A stretch of 64,000 nt of DNA. Source: Catenaria anguillulae PL171 (lineage: Eukaryota; Blastocladiomycota; Blastocladiomycetes; Blastocladiales; Catenariaceae). A model generated the notes under the pieces. It was given only the letters and a program-made list of their open reading frames with translations. It was not told where the DNA came from and did no database searches. Positions 33,568 through 46,097 of the stretch are shown here, in pieces. Both the position numbers and the translations under genes were made by a program. The stretch lies in contig MCFL01000003.1 in the NCBI GenBank assembly GCA_002102555.1, positions 558,001 to 622,000 on the forward strand, given 5' to 3'. Within the stretch, counting starts at the first letter, position 1. Each line of letters opens with the position of its first letter.

Positions 33568-35036
33568 TCACGCAATGTATCCCATCAGTTCCATGTACCG
33601 GGCCACCGCAGCATACACGAGTTCAAATTGCACCTATGTATCATATCACGTTTCACGCCGCGTCAGGGCATATGGATTGAGTCTGCCTATGCCGTGCAGG
33701 AAATCTTTCAAGGAAAGGAGAGAGGCCTCAACGCACCAGAGTCTGGACCATCAACACGCGCTGCGACCGCAAGTCTGTGACCGTTGCTGCCACCAGGTCG
33801 TTGTGATCGCCAAAGTACGGCGCGCGAATGCCCGACTCGAGGTATCGGGTGATAAAGTCGACCGCAATCAAGGTGCCGGTCCGCCCGCATCCCGCGCTGT
33901 TCAGAGTTGACAGGCCGCCCACAAGTGAGACCATCGACCACAATGGAGAACGAACCAAACAACGAGTCGACAGAACATACGAGCAATGTACAACCCACGG
34001 CCGTCGCACACTTGGACTCACAAACCGAGCGAGTTCCACCACCGCCAGCAACTCGTCCACTGCAAGAGCCCCATGATCAGGCCATCCCAAGCAATCAATT
34101 TGCCACACGTCGCGCTTGGAATTCTCAACCACATCTTGTCCCGGTCCCTGCACCACTTTGACCTCAAACTTGCGCAATACGACATTTGCGATTTGCGTCA
34201 CGGCTAATGGCGCACCCGGATGGTTTCTATACCGCTCGCCGACCTCGACGTGCTTGCGAAACGCCCCCAACATGGCGCTTGGTTCAACCAGGGTTTCCGT
34301 GTCGACGTGGGCAATGTCGAGGGCGAGTTTCGGGTTTTCGGGGTTGTTGAGAGGAATGGAAAATGCTGCGAGGGTGCAAAGTACGGGTTGTACTTGCGGC
34401 GGCCGTTTTCCTGGTCCTTTGTCAAGCAGATGATGAGGTCGGTCGAATGCTGGTGGATCATGCGCCAAAAGTCGGCGACCGTGTGTGCAAGTGGGCCTTG
34501 AGCGGCTATGTAGGCTGGGTCGCGAGTGGCCTGGCTTGACTGTGAAATCGAGAGACTATGCATGTCAGTGGTATGGGAATGCGCAGACTGACACACGGAG
34601 GGCGCAAACCAAAGGAACGGGGCAGCTAGGTACATACCAATGGGACAGCAATGGCCGATGCATTAATGTACCCATTGTCGCCAACGACGACGCGGTTCTT
34701 GTCAAACGGATAGACATTGGAGTAGCGGTTCAAGGGTTTGTTCTCTGGGCGTTGGGATTCCACGGCGGCCAGGGGAGCGCCGGGGACATTGATCTGCTGA
34801 TCGGAAGCAGTATCGAGCTCGTCGAGAATGTTCTTGTATGTGCTGGACATGTAGTGTGCCCGAGTGTCTAGTGGTTGGCGCAGCAGGTCGGCCACAAAGT
34901 CGAGCTGCTCCTGAGCGCGAGTGTTTTCGAGGCGCAGCTGGCGCTGTTGAACGGCGGCGGGGACGTGGCGGGCGTTGGGCTGTTGGTTCATGGCCATTCG
35001 GATCATGCGGGTGCTCTTTTGCATTGGTTGAATCAT
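33568..35036 (-). CDS. Protein tyrosine phosphatase, classical non-receptor type
   Basis: Seen: N-terminal helical region, then NRYSNVYPFDKNRVV, DNGYINAS, an intron, SQATRDPAYIAAQGPLAHTV and DFWRMIHQHSTDLIICLTK (the phosphotyrosine-loop and substrate-entry segments). The WPD loop is CLGWPDHG, and the active-site loop HCSAGCGRTGTLIAVDF is assembled across an intron that interrupts it after HCS. A last small exon encodes VQFELVYAAVARYMELMGYI and stops at 33568. Family knowledge: the HC-x5-R loop provides the nucleophilic cysteine and the WPD aspartate is the general acid; fungal members such as Ptp1/Pyp1 dephosphorylate MAP kinases. All three key elements are present, so it should be active. 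About 340 residues. It is divergent from the proteasome gene, with 266 bases between. Confidence 0.87.
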
Positions 35037-35302
35037 GTATTTCAGTGTATCATAAACATATGTTCGCTCTCAACCTGATGAGATGGCCGAGATGTGAAGT
35101 TGCAGTGATGATTGGACGCGGTCCGCCGATTCATCACGAACAGAACAGTCGACGCGATCTTGCTGAATGCTTTCTAATCGGTCAACCACAAAGGCCAAGT
35201 CATCATCATTCGAAAGCACGCGAGGGATAGGTATCACCACACACCTTTCCAACTCAAGCAAAACCACACCGAGCAATCAACCAATAACCCACACTTTCCA
35301 CC

Positions 35303-36354
35303 ATGGACTACTTCCCCGCCAACTGGGGCCAGCAACGGCCCGCCTCGCACGCCGACCACAACTGGCTCGTGACCCCCGGCGCCGGCCACTCGCAAGGCGC
35401 ACGCGCCCCCTCCAACGTCGGCGTCTCGGCAGACTATGCCACGGGCATTGTGTCCCACACGTCGTATGTGTTTCTTTTTCAAGTCACCCCTGCTCGGTGC
35501 TCGCCCCCCGCCTTGTCACGTTTGACCCCGTCGTCGCGTTGATTTGTGCTGTGATCTGACCCCTACCCCTTGGCAATTTGCCTGGTCACTGTTTGTAGGA
35601 GCCCGATTGTCACGGGCACGTCGGTTGTGGCATTCAAGTTCAAGGACGGAATCATCATGGCAACCGACTGCCTCGGTGCGTACCATTTCTTTGCGACCGT
35701 CCGGCTTGCACCTGCCCCGTTGCACTTGGCTCACCTCGCTTGTTTGCTCGCCCCTCCCCAGCCTCGTACGGCTCGCTCGCTCGCTTCCGCAACATGGAAC
35801 GCATGACGCCCGTTGGCCAACACACCATTGTGGGTGCCTCTGGCGACGTGTCTGATTTCTCATACATCAAGCACCAGCTGGACCAGCTCATGATTGACGA
35901 ATACGAATCTGCGGACGGCCACACGCTGGGCCCGCGCAACGTGTACGAGTACCTGCACCGTGTCATGTACCACCGGCGCTCCCAGTTCAACTTTTTGTGG
36001 AACACGCTGCTGGTGGGCGGCATCAAGGACGGCGAAAAGTTTCTCGGATGCGTCGACATGAAGGGCGTCACGTACACGTCGCCCACGATTGCCACCGGGT
36101 TCGGCGCATACTTGGCGCAGCCCATTTTGCGCAAGGCCGTCGAGGGCAGGGAGGACCAGATTGATGAGGCCGAGGCGCGCAAGATCATGGACAAGGTCAT
36201 GCGCGTCTTGTTTTATAGGGATGCCAGGAGTTTGAACAAGATTCAGGTCTCGGTCGTCACCGAAAAGGGCGTCGACGTGTCGGAGCCGCGCACGTTGCAG
36301 ACCGAATGGGCGTTTGCAGAGTCCATTTCCGGGTATGGTGCTGCGCAGCCGTGA
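35303..36354 (+). CDS. PRE4: 20S proteasome subunit beta-7 (PRE4/PSMB4)
   Basis: Seen: three exons, 35303-35463, 35599-35675 and 35762-36354, all in phase, 276 residues. After a propeptide-like N-terminus come SPIVTGTSVVAFKFKDGIIM, ATDCLASYGSLARFRN and MERMTPVGQHTIVGASGD. There is no catalytic Thr-1 arrangement: the first strand begins TGTSVVAF, and the lysine and serine needed for catalysis are absent, as expected for this non-catalytic beta subunit. Family knowledge: beta-7 carries a C-terminal extension that reaches the opposite beta ring and promotes dimerisation of half-proteasomes; here the tail is TEWAFAESISGYGAAQP. Confidence 0.9.
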
Positions 36355-36612
36355 GGTGGAGGGGTGCAGGCACAAAGTCGAGTCTTGCATGGAGGTTTTG
36401 TTTGTCATCATGGACCGCCCGTCATTGCTGGAGTTTGCTGAATGACGGCGGCCAATGTCGTTTGTGAATTTGCCTTCACGAACATATCATTTCAATTTGC
36501 ATTACCTGTTGCCCTAATGGGGTTGGAGCAATCGCAACAATCCATGCTCTCTCCCTCGACTATTTTGAATCATCAAGCAGGCTAGAGAACGAAATCAACG
36601 CACCATATTCAA

Positions 36613-37555
36613 ATGATGCATCCTACACACCCACCACCACCTCTCCCAATCTCAACAACCACCTACCCACTCCTCGGTTCATTCATCCCACACCTGACGG
36701 TGGGCCGGCCCGACCCGCTCACAAACAAACCAACTTATCTCCTTTACGGCCACCCACTCTCGCGCGTGTCCATTGCGGGAATTGTCACTTCCGTGACCAC
36801 CCGGTCCACATCCATCACGGCCACCATCGACGACGGATCGCTGTTTGCCATCCCGACATTCCGCTGGCTGCCCAAAGCGCTCGCCAACGAGCCAGACCCC
36901 AATCGGTTCAATCAGCTCGCGTGCGTGCCTGAACTCGGCGACTTGGTCACTGTGGTGGGCCAAGTCAACGAGTACCAGGGCGTACGAAGGGTGCACGTCG
37001 AGCACTGGGCCAAGGTTAACGATCCCAATGAGACCATGCTGCACACCTTGCGTGCGATCGGAGCCGCGAGGTACCTCAAGCAGGCGCCAAGACCCAAAGT
37101 CCATTCGCACGCAGCGGGCAGGTTGCATGCGGCCGTGTTGAGGTGTGCGCGGCCTATGCGTCCTGGTGAGGCGCGGGAGGGTGTGCCGGCGGCACAAACA
37201 GTAAAGGTGGTTGTATTTGGCCAATTGTGGCAAGTCAAGGAGGTCAGGGAGTTGGCGGCCAAGGTGAGTTCCGAGGTGCGTTTTTGTGTTTTATCTCTCT
37301 CTTCCTCTCTCTCGCCGAAAAGAAGTTGTCAGGTTTGCAATGTTCTCAAGGGCAGTTTTGTCTCTTTTCCGACAGGACCCACCAGAGTTCAACTTGTCCA
37401 ATGCCTTGCATGATATGGTGGATTTGGGGATGCTCGTCGTGCAAGATTTCGCAAATGGTCTCTTTCAAGTGGTTGTGCCGCTGGACCACGAGCTAGAGAT
37501 ACTGGACGATGATGGTTCAAACCAAGTGCGACCAGGGCCAGAGCGAGGAACATGA
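36613..37555 (+). CDS. STN1: CST complex subunit STN1
   Basis: Seen: two exons, 36613-37263 and 37376-37555, 276 residues. The OB fold starts with LLGSFIPHLTVGRPDPLTNK and TYLLYGHPLSRVSIAGIVTS, continues with ITATIDDGSLFAIPTFRWLP, and closes with ELGDLVTVVGQVNEYQG and RRVHVEHWAKVNDPN. The C-terminal exon (EFNLSNALHDMVDLGMLVVQ) looks like the first winged-helix segment. Family knowledge: the tract YxxGHPxxxVxxxGxVxxV, an xDDG strand and a C-terminal winged helix are STN1 hallmarks; STN1 with TEN1 and CTC1/CDC13 protects telomere ends and recruits DNA polymerase alpha-primase. RPA32 is the main alternative but lacks the GHPL signature. The C-terminal part is short compared with human STN1. The start could be either of two overlapping ATGs. 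Confidence 0.72.
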
Positions 37556-37690
37556 AAAAAAAAATCGGTTGTTCGAAAAGATATTGAATGACTATGTACA
37601 TAAACAACGGGGTAGGTACCACCGTGGCCCCTTTGGCCCAACTGTCCTTTGCCGACATATGAAGGGGCGTCTCACCGAACCAATGCCAAC

Positions 37691-38086
37691 TCACGAGCCT
37701 TCGGGACGCTTGCACGCAATGATCTTGACGCGGTCGGCTTGCACCTGCTCGTTGCCCATGAGGCGGAAGTTGACGTCGCGCAAGATAAATGTCCACACAT
37801 CGTCGCAGTTGCGGTACGTGGACAAGTGTGCTCGAAACGACCCGCGGGTCGATAGTTTAGCGAGCTCGGTGCCAATGTGGCGGTCAAACTATGACGGAGG
37901 AGGTCAGTCCCAGATGGAATCTGAAGAAGCAGAGTGAGTAACAGGCGGCATGCATACATGAGTCAGGACCCGGTTGGCAATGGGCGCCTGAAGAGTGCCG
38001 GCCTGGATCATGTCGTCCAGGGCATCCGTCAGGGTTTGCCCGATGGTGGTGTTGCGGTAGTGGAAAAAGGTGTTGTTGTCGGCCAT
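37691..38086 (-). CDS. TOA2: TFIIA gamma (small) subunit, TOA2
   Basis: Seen: two exons, 37958-38086 and 37691-37888, 108 residues, the usual size of the family. The start is [19 protein letters not shown], followed by [20 protein letters not shown], the exon junction within [27 protein letters not shown] and a C-terminal DRVKIIACK. Family knowledge: YRxTTxGxxLxxALDxM, LxTYRxCDxVWTF and VKIxAC are the defining TOA2 blocks; the protein is a 4-helix/beta-barrel partner of TOA1 that stabilises TBP on the TATA box. It is convergent with STN1 and divergent from CDC27. Confidence 0.93.
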
Positions 38087-38371
38087 TGCAAAGAGGAGGG
38101 CTCGGAGGATTATTGCATTGGGTTCATTGAGGCATTCACTCGGACTATGTGTATAGCTCAACTCCAATGAAGCTGCACAGCTGCTGCAGATGTACATCTT
38201 AAATACATATTACATGACTGGACCCAAACTCAGAGAGAAACGAGTGTTCAAAAGTGATCGACAGCTCGAACGATCTCGGCCAGTTGCCGTGAGCACATTG
38301 AAAATCATCTCAATTCAGCCCTTCTCAATGTAAATTAATCGTCGTTGCTACATTTCACTCCAGGCAACCAT

Positions 38372-41268
38372 TATCGACGCCAAGTACACAAATGCTACCA
38401 CCGCCACCACCTGGCTCCTCGGCCACTTTGCCGTCGGGCTTACGCACCAGCTTGACCACGTCCACGTCCACTCCCAGCACGACACCTGGGCCATGGCCCT
38501 CAAACTGGTCCTGGCCATCCAATCCTCGCTCGACGCACTCGAACTCGCCAACGCCACGTTTCTCGCCGAAATCCTCGTCGGTTTCCTGCCGCAATCGGAC
38601 GATGCACTTTACTGGCTCGCCCGCTGCCACTTTGCACGCGGGCGGCCTGGTGCCGTGGTCGAGATCTTGAAGGCAGCCAGGTCCGTCACGGCACGCTTCT
38701 TGTACGCGCGAGCGTGCGTAGAGCTCTCTAGGTTGGATGACGCAGAGTATGCGCTCGTTGAGATGGTGGATGCCGATGGTGTGGTGCATTTGCGGAGCCA
38801 AGACAGCCAAGACGCAGAGCAAGAACCTTGTGCGCCATTTTTGCTTTTGCTCTCGATCCCGAAATGGGTGCATGATGGTTTGTACTGAAGCGAAGGCATA
38901 ATGCGTATGGGAACAGGTCCGTTGGTAGAGCCACCATCCAACGCAAGCCTACTCGCACTCGCGGGTCAAGTTTACCAGTGCGTGTTGTTTCTGGCAGGTC
39001 GCTCGGTCAGAACCAGGCTTTGGTCATCTTAACTCGTTGATTCTTGTACTGGTAGACTTTCTCAGCGCAAGCTACTTGCCTGTCACTGCTACACTCGCGC
39101 ACTCGCCATTAATCCATTCCTTTGGACCGCGTACGAGCAGCTGTGTCGTCTTGGTTCGTGCCATTTTTCTACCTCTTATTTCAGTTCTCAGTACCTACAT
39201 TCACTCGATCTACCCAGGTGGAGTCGCAACGAATAACATGCCACCAGAAATCTTCTCGCCAGACAAGGCCATCGTCGCACTCGCCTCCCTGCGTGATAGC
39301 CGTCCATGCAGCCTGCTATTTCGAGGCGGCAGTAGTAGCCCCAGCGACCAGCACACTCACCTTCGTCCACCCAACGGACGACCCATTTCTGCTCCAGGGC
39401 CATCCGCTATGGATCCCGCAGTACCCCGTGCATCTGAAAACCAAAAGCGCCCACGATCCGATACACCGGGCTCGTCGCCCGTGCGGCTGGGCGGCAGCGG
39501 ACCCGCAAAGGTTGCGGCTACCGAGGAGGCTAGGGCAAAGCGGTTCCAGTCACGCATGCCATTGTCGAGACTATTGCAGCCGAATCCGGCACCATCAGCG
39601 GGGTCGCCTGCGGCTGCGCCAGATGTGGAAGCCACGGGGCGACCCGGCACCGGACCGGCGGCCACTGCGACGACGACCGCCAGTACAGTCGCCAGTGAAG
39701 ACACGGAAATGGCAGACATTGGTCCCGAACCACCAGCACCTACCTCTCCACCGCCGCCCATTGCTGCCGCTCGACGCATCACAGCCTCACTCCTCACGGG
39801 CCTCCCCTCGCTCATGTCCACGCTCACCACGCTTGCCCTTGCGCACCTCGCCCTCAAGCAACACAAGCGACCCAAGGCCCGTCGTCTCATTCACACGCGC
39901 CTCACGCCTCACTTACAATCCACGGCGCTGGCCCACCGGTTCCTTGCGTTGACCTACGAGCACGACACGAGTCTTGTCGTGCACGCGCTAACGCACCTGC
40001 GGCGCGCACATGCACTGGCGCCGTGGGATCCACTGGGCATGGACGCTTACTCGTCGCAGTTGTGGATGCGGTGGGGTAAGGGCCAGGGAGCAGAGGCCGA
40101 GTTGGCGAGGGTCGCGCAGTATTTAGGGACAGTGGTGCCACAAGCGCCAGAGACGTTGGTGGCATTGGGCAACTTGGCGAGTCGCGAGGAGGTAGAGAGG
40201 GGTGGTGGGAAAGACAGGGCCATCGAGCTGTTTAAGCGCGCTGGTCAGGTCCAGGTTGGGTATGCGTATGGATGGACACTGATTGGGGTACGGTCGCCGT
40301 TTGTTACGGGTGGTGCATTCATTGCCGCGATCTAACTCTCGGGTTGGGTAACTGTTGTAGCACGAGTATCGCGACTTGAACAAGGTGGACGGCGCCGTGG
40401 ACGCATTCAATCGCGCCTTGTCCGTGGACCCGGAGATGGTATCTGCATGGTGTGTTTTTTTCATCACTTGTTTCTTCTCGCTGATTTCTTCGTCACCTGT
40501 CTACACGTCACTCATTTCTGCCTGAATCGTGTCGGGTAATCAGGTCTGGCCTCGGGTACACTTATGAAGACATGCGCCAGAGCGTCTTGGCCATGCAATG
40601 TTTCCAACATGCGTTCGAGTTGAGTGGATTAGCCATGTATGAGTCGCACATTGGACATGTGCGTTGACCTTTCACTTTGGTTCCCGCCTTTGCTCGCTGT
40701 GTGATTGATGTGCTCACAATCATTTGTTTGTGTAACGCAGTCGCTGTTGGACCAAGGAAAATTCACAGAAGCCATTGCCGTGCTGGAAAGCGCCATCAAG
40801 CACAATGACAAGAGCTCGATTACAAAGCTTGCCCTCGCAAAGACGTACCTCGGTATGGACAGGCCCGAGGTACATTGTGCTCCATTTCCCAGGTTATCAT
40901 CCTTGAACACACTCTCGATGCTCACCATCTCCCTCCGTATGATTCAGCCCGCGATGCCCCTCCTCCAACAAGTTCTCACGGAATCGCCCTCCGATAGCGA
41001 AATCCATTACCTCATTGCCTTCACACATAATCTGCTCGGCGACAAAAAGGCCGCGGTACGCGCGCTTTTGGACTGCCAAGCGCATCTTGCTCCAGAGACG
41101 CACGGCCATGTGGTGCGCGCGCTCTTGGACCAATTGGAGGCCAATGTCGAAGTGGAGCTGGGCGAGGTCATGGAGCGTGTTGCAGATGCGTTGGAAGCGG
41201 CAAGGGACCGCAGCGCAGGTGGAATGGGAATGGGGCATGGGGTCGAGGATTCAGTCGAGTTGCAATGA
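38372..41268 (+). CDS. CDC27: Anaphase-promoting complex subunit APC3/CDC27
   Basis: Seen: an N-terminal TPR block (ALELANATFLAEILVGFLPQ, DDALYWLARCHFARGRPGAV, ARFLYARACVELSRLDDAEY), a Pro/Ser/Thr-rich linker over about 39300-39780, then a C-terminal TPR array. The array runs through PETLVALGNLASREEVERGG, VGYAYGWTLIGHEYRDLNK, DPEMVSAWSGLGYTYEDMRQ, YESHIGSLLDQGKFTEAIA and IHYLIAFTHNLLGDKKAA. At least six introns separate the blocks. Family knowledge: two TPR superhelices split by a disordered linker, with the AYAYTLLGHE and WYGLG segments, identify CDC27, which binds the IR tail of CDC20/CDH1 and APC10. The true start was not found: the frame is open upstream of 38493 with no good ATG, so a small first exon is likely. 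The exons around 38880-39300 are not resolved. Confidence 0.78.
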
Positions 41269-41375
41269 GGTTTTGGCTTGCGAGTGGAGCATTTTCTTGG
41301 ATGACTGGAGTATATTTCAATACAACACGAGATTGATTGAAGTTGTGGTGGGAATGCATTGGGGAGCACTCGTGT

Positions 41376-42000
41376 TTATCGGGTGAGTTGGAGTGGCGGC
41401 CCACTTGTCAGAATGTGCTTCACGCTTGACTCAAACTCTTGGTTGACGAGCTGCTTTTGATCTTCAAGGTCGGACAGCTCCGACAAGGCTTCTTCAATGG
41501 TCGTCTAGTATATATGCGGGTTAACATGAGCAAACATGTGAGCAAGGCTTACGAGGTCAGTTTGGTCAATTGGTCGTACCGAAAATTGGCGTGTCAGGTT
41601 GCTCAATTCGGCCATGGACGATTCGACGGCAGCAAAGACCGACTGAAACTGCTCGACCTTGCTGGTGCAGTGGCTCGCTCTACTAACGAATTCGAGGACA
41701 AGTGGTGTTTATTCTTAAGTGAGGAGGGGTCGTCAAGTCGGACTCTATAGAACGGACACATGTGCGCGGATTTGAGACACACTCGACTCTGCCAACCTCT
41801 GCATCGCGGCAAGGTGTTGCGTGACGTCTTGGTTGGCGGCCGTGACGGCGGCTTGAAGGGCCGAGTTTTTTCCTGTTGGCATGCGGCAGTCAGGACTCCG
41901 AATGGGCATGTCCAGCGCGACGAAGAGGCGACGTGGGAGTGAAAGGTGCGTGGGTACTCCTGGCCAAATGCTCGGCGATCTGAAAGGTAGAGTCCGACAT
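41376..42000 (-). CDS. Small coiled-coil protein, unrecognised
   Basis: I do not recognise it. Seen: about four exons giving roughly 130 residues. MSDSTFQIAEHLAR starts at 42000; after an intron come KNSALQAAVTAANQDVTQHL and AAMQRLAESSVSQIRAH; then VEQFQSVFAAVESSMAELSN; and last TTIEEALSELSDLEDQKQLV to the stop at 41376. The whole protein is helical with heptad-like leucines and no other motif. Size and composition resemble subunits of small coiled-coil complexes (BLOC-1/BORC, DASH-like), which is only a guess. It is convergent with CDC27 and divergent from SAC1. Confidence 0.5.
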
Positions 42001-43023
42001 GGTGGTATGGTACATAGTTCTTTTGCACTTTGACGAAGATGTGAGAAAACACAGGGGCGAGAGTCTGTATTTGAAGGCACATGAAAGGATGGGAAATGTC
42101 TCACCCTGCACGCTGCGCGCTCAGGCTGGTCCCATGGACTCAGGACTGATCCGGTAGCAGAGTGACCAACCCCGGTGAGACCGACTGACCCGAACTATAT
42201 CGAAAGACACCAACTCGGAGCAATTCATTATCGGGCTTCGGCTTCATCTTGACCCACATGCATGGTCTTGCCAGGAGTGGGACTGTCGCAATGAGAGTCT
42301 TCCATTGGCATATGAACCAGCGATTGGCATAAATACGACACTCTTGGTTGGCATCTTTGGTTGGCTATTGTCCACAACTACATATCCTCTTGCCCTCTGC
42401 ATGACTCCATCACCTGCTGACCACGACGTTGATTTGGATTTGGCCCTCCAGCGCCAGACCGTCAAATGTAATATGGAAACACGACCAGATCGGGAGCGGT
42501 TCGCAAGCACACGAAAGCGAAGCGCCCAAGCGCCCATCATCGCGCCCAGCAACCAGACGGAGCCCAACCTGAAGCGTCATTCAAAACCTTGCAAGGTTTC
42601 ATGATACTCTCGGCAATCCGCCGGCCCATGCCCAAAGTCGCATGTACATGTAAATTTGTCTGCCAACTTCCCGGCGCATCTAAACAGCCTTCCGCTGCTC
42701 CGCACCAGCTATTTGTCTGCGCCATCGCCTTCCATCTTCTCTCCGTCGCTGCCGTCGCCGTCGCCGTCAATCGATACTGTCCACCTCCTTCAATAGAGGC
42801 CATTGGCCATCATCTGCCCGACAAACGTCGCTATTGCTGTTGGACACCGTTTTCTGACCTTGTTTGGTCCATTTTTTCCAACTCTACTTGCGCATAACCT
42901 CCTCGCCACATTCCTTGCATAGACTACCCATCCCATTTTTCGCCGACCTGTCTGTATCCTTGATTTGAATCATCAATTTTGCTCTGCTCGGCCTCTTTCC
43001 TCCCTTTTTGTTACCCAACCACC
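42001..43023. other. Intergenic region between the coiled-coil gene and SAC1
   Basis: About 1.0 kb of divergent upstream sequence. An open frame of 99 codons at 42305-42604 lacks family resemblance and I do not support it as a gene. The last 200 bases before SAC1 are pyrimidine-rich, typical of a fungal leader. Nothing else recognised. Confidence 0.45.
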
Positions 43024-46000
43024 ATGTTTCCATCATCCACCAAGCGTGTCGCGCGTTCAGGGACTATCATTACCGAGATTCCACCCGCCGCTCTCAGTTC
43101 GCAACCCGCCACCGCCAATGACGCTGCGGGCAGTCCTCCACCTCCATTGATTGCCGCCTCCTCCATTCTGCACTTTCGAGACGACTTCAAGCTGTCCATT
43201 TCCGCGTCCGACGGCAAATTCTCAGAATCCAACGTGGATCTTCCACGGCTTGCAACGCCCAATATCCAGCGCATTCCATTCCTGGCGCTGCTCGGCGTTC
43301 TCCAAGTTGCCCGAGATGTACACTGCTTGGTGGTGGTCAAGGAGCAGGAGGCTGTATCGTATGACGCAGCCATTTATCGCATCACCAAAGTGGTATTGCA
43401 TCAGATCGGGTCGTTCACGTTGCCTGAGGCGGACAAGGAGGAACCTTCACCTGTTGAGCCCGTTGCGAATGCCTCACCAGGGTCATCATCGTCGTCTTCG
43501 TCCTGGTCATCCACGTTCAGTTCTGCTGCAGGGAGCATCTCAAATGCGGCTGGGCTGGGCTTATCGGGAATCAAAGCCGTCGGTTCGACGCTCAAGTCAT
43601 CTATTGGTGCCGTTGTGCCCGCTACGTCGGAGGTGTGTTATTGGCCTGTTAAAACATTCATTTTTGTCCCGCATCTGACGTTTTCGTGATCCGTAGTCGC
43701 TTTCTGATCCAGCTCGTGTGATGGAGGCTGTCGCCGAGCTTCTCTCAAGCGGCCACTTTTACCATTCCGAACGTGATTTGACGCGCACACTTCAAGTTGG
43801 CCGCCACGAGCGGTGGGATTGGAACAGGGTACATGAGTAACACTGCAAGGCAACTGGTGTCTTATTCCATATCGATTAACTTTGATTATTCAATGGTCCA
43901 TAGCTCAACAAGGAATTCGCCTGGAATCACTTTTTGACCAAATCCCTTCCGCCATCGCTTCTTCCGCGTGTCTTGCCCATCATTCAAGGCCACGTCAACT
44001 ACATTTCAGTCGATTCACCTGTCCCGCACCGCATCATGCTCATTGCCCGTCGTGGGTGCCGCCGTGGCGGTCGGCGGTATATTCACCGTGGCCTGGATCC
44101 TGAAGGGCACGCGGCAAATCTGGTTGAGGTGGAACAAATCGTCACATCTTTTGTACGCTTCAACGTCGCACATTAATTTCACCTGCAGTAAACTGACGGT
44201 CCTCGCTCCACATCATGATACCTCCCAGACATCCGACTCGGTACAACGCACCTCCTTTGTGCAAACCCGCGGCTCGGTTCCCCTGCTCTGGACCCAATCG
44301 GGTCTCTCGCCCAAACCCGACATCCAAATCGACACAAGCCTGTCATCGCAGACCCGCGCCATGCGCCGGCACTTTCGCCGGCTCACTTCCTCGCTCAACA
44401 TGGACCGCATTCGCATCATCAACTTGCTCGAATCGTCGGGCCGTGAAGCCGTTCTTTCGTCCGTGTTTCGCGACATGCTTGCCAACCTCGCGCTTGACGG
44501 GATCACGTACACCGAGTTTGACTTTCATCGCGAGTGTGCGGGCTTGCAATTCCAGAATGTGGCAAAGCTCATTGATTTGTTGGACCACGAGCTCGAGTCG
44601 GCAGGCTGCTTTTGGGTGCATGAGGACACGAGGCGACGGCCCTTGACGCCAGATCCCGCAACGAGTCCAACAAGCGCAACGGTCGAGGTTGGAGTTGCGG
44701 GCTTAACGCCGGTTGGCGGTCAAGCGGCGAGGCAGCTGTCGTCGCCGAGCGAGACATGCGCGTCAGTTGATGACGGCGTCAATGTTCTGCTGAATCAAAC
44801 ATTGCTGGTTCGGTGCAATTGCCTGGATAGTTTGGATCGGACAAATGTGGTGCAGACGTGGATTGCACGCAAGGCGTTGGACATGCAAATGCTTCGCATG
44901 GGACTAGAACTGACCCCGAGGGTCGAAAAGAGCCATGCGGAGGGTACGTGTTCTCCTCCCTACTCAATTCGTTTTCCCTTTGCGATGTTAACGTCACGCC
45001 GCATTCTTTCTTCAGCTTGGGCCAACCTTGGTGACACCCTTTCCCAGTGCTACACGGGCACCGATGCACTCAAGGGCGACTTTACTCGTACCGGGAAGCG
45101 CAACATGCAAGGCGCCGCCATGGACCTGCGCAAGTCGGTCGAGCGCATGTACAAGAACAGCATCCGCGACTGGTTTGACCAAAGCGTCATGGACATTTTG
45201 CTTGGCCATCGATCCTGGCTTCCCGCCGAGGTTCACACTGTCACGCGCGAGTTTTCGGCAGAGGAGGCGCTGGTCGCCGCCTGGACTGCGAAACTCGCAT
45301 CACCGCCCTCGTCTCCAACGGCTGGTCCCGTTGCCAACCCGACAAACGTGCCTCCTGGTGGTGCTGTTCCTGATACCGCCAAAGCCGAAGGCAGCAGCAA
45401 CGCGACTCCTACGAGTCCTTCGCCAGCTCCTCTTTTTGCGTCCGTGACGCTGGTCCTCACGTCGCGCAACATTCTTGTCCGCCCCTCAGCTACCGAATCC
45501 ATGCAACCAATTCCACTCAACCAGATTCAAGAAATGCAAGTCGTGACCAACACACTCGCCGAGCCCTTGTCACAGTCGCATGCTGTGCAAGTCGTCCTGC
45601 GCGATCCTTCAACACCGCCCGTGTTCATGGACCTGACGCCGCTCGTCCCACCACCCGGCAAATCGCTGCCGGGAACGGCAACCGCGGGGTCGCTGCCTGC
45701 ATCCCCAGCTCCAAGCTCGCCCATCACACTTCCCGGATCGCCATTGAAGCACGCGTCCACAGCACCAAGTGCAACACCGCCCAGTACACCGCCGAGCCAG
45801 CGGCGCGCGGGATACGGTGGCGCGCTCTTCAAGCGCGCCTTGTCGGCGTTTGCGTGGGGCGGGTCAAGCTCGGCACCTGCGGCGAGCGAATTCAATGACG
45901 CAGCAAGTGGGAGTGGAGGGACGGATAAAAACAGCAGCAATACCAGCCTTCCCGTGACACCTGTCAAAGGGAATGATGGGACCAAAGCTGACATGAACGG

Positions 46001-46097
46001 CGGCAACGCCAATGTCCCGAGTGCGGTTGTGGATTTGATTACGGCGGTGCAGGAGACGGCGTTGCGGGAGTTGAACCATGTCATTCGTGGAATTTGA
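43024..46097 (+). CDS. SAC1: SAC1-domain phosphoinositide phosphatase
   Basis: Seen: five exons, 43024-43632, 43697-43828, 43904-44152, about 44229-44943 and 45016-46097. SAC landmarks in order: HFYHSERDLTRTLQ, the WNHFLTKSL / LPIIQGHV block, PHRIMLIARRGCRRGGRRYI, SFVQTRGSVPLLWTQ, and the catalytic loop VRCNCLDSLDRTNVVQTWIA, which carries the full RxNCxDxLDRTN signature. After it comes LSQCYTGTDALKGDFTRTGK. It should hydrolyse PtdIns 4-phosphate and related lipids. Odd: the family's two C-terminal membrane helices are not seen. Instead a 300-residue tail has a beta-rich stretch (VTLVLTSRNILVRPSATES, then IQEMQVVTNTLAEPLSQSH), perhaps a PH/hSac2-like fold, and Ser/Pro-rich sequence. A Ser-rich insert lies at about residues 145-205. 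SAC1 versus a soluble SAC2/INPP5F-like role is open. Confidence 0.82.

Noticed and set aside
42305-42604. 99-codon frame upstream of SAC1
   Set aside because: No similarity, no splice context, and it lies in a divergent promoter region.
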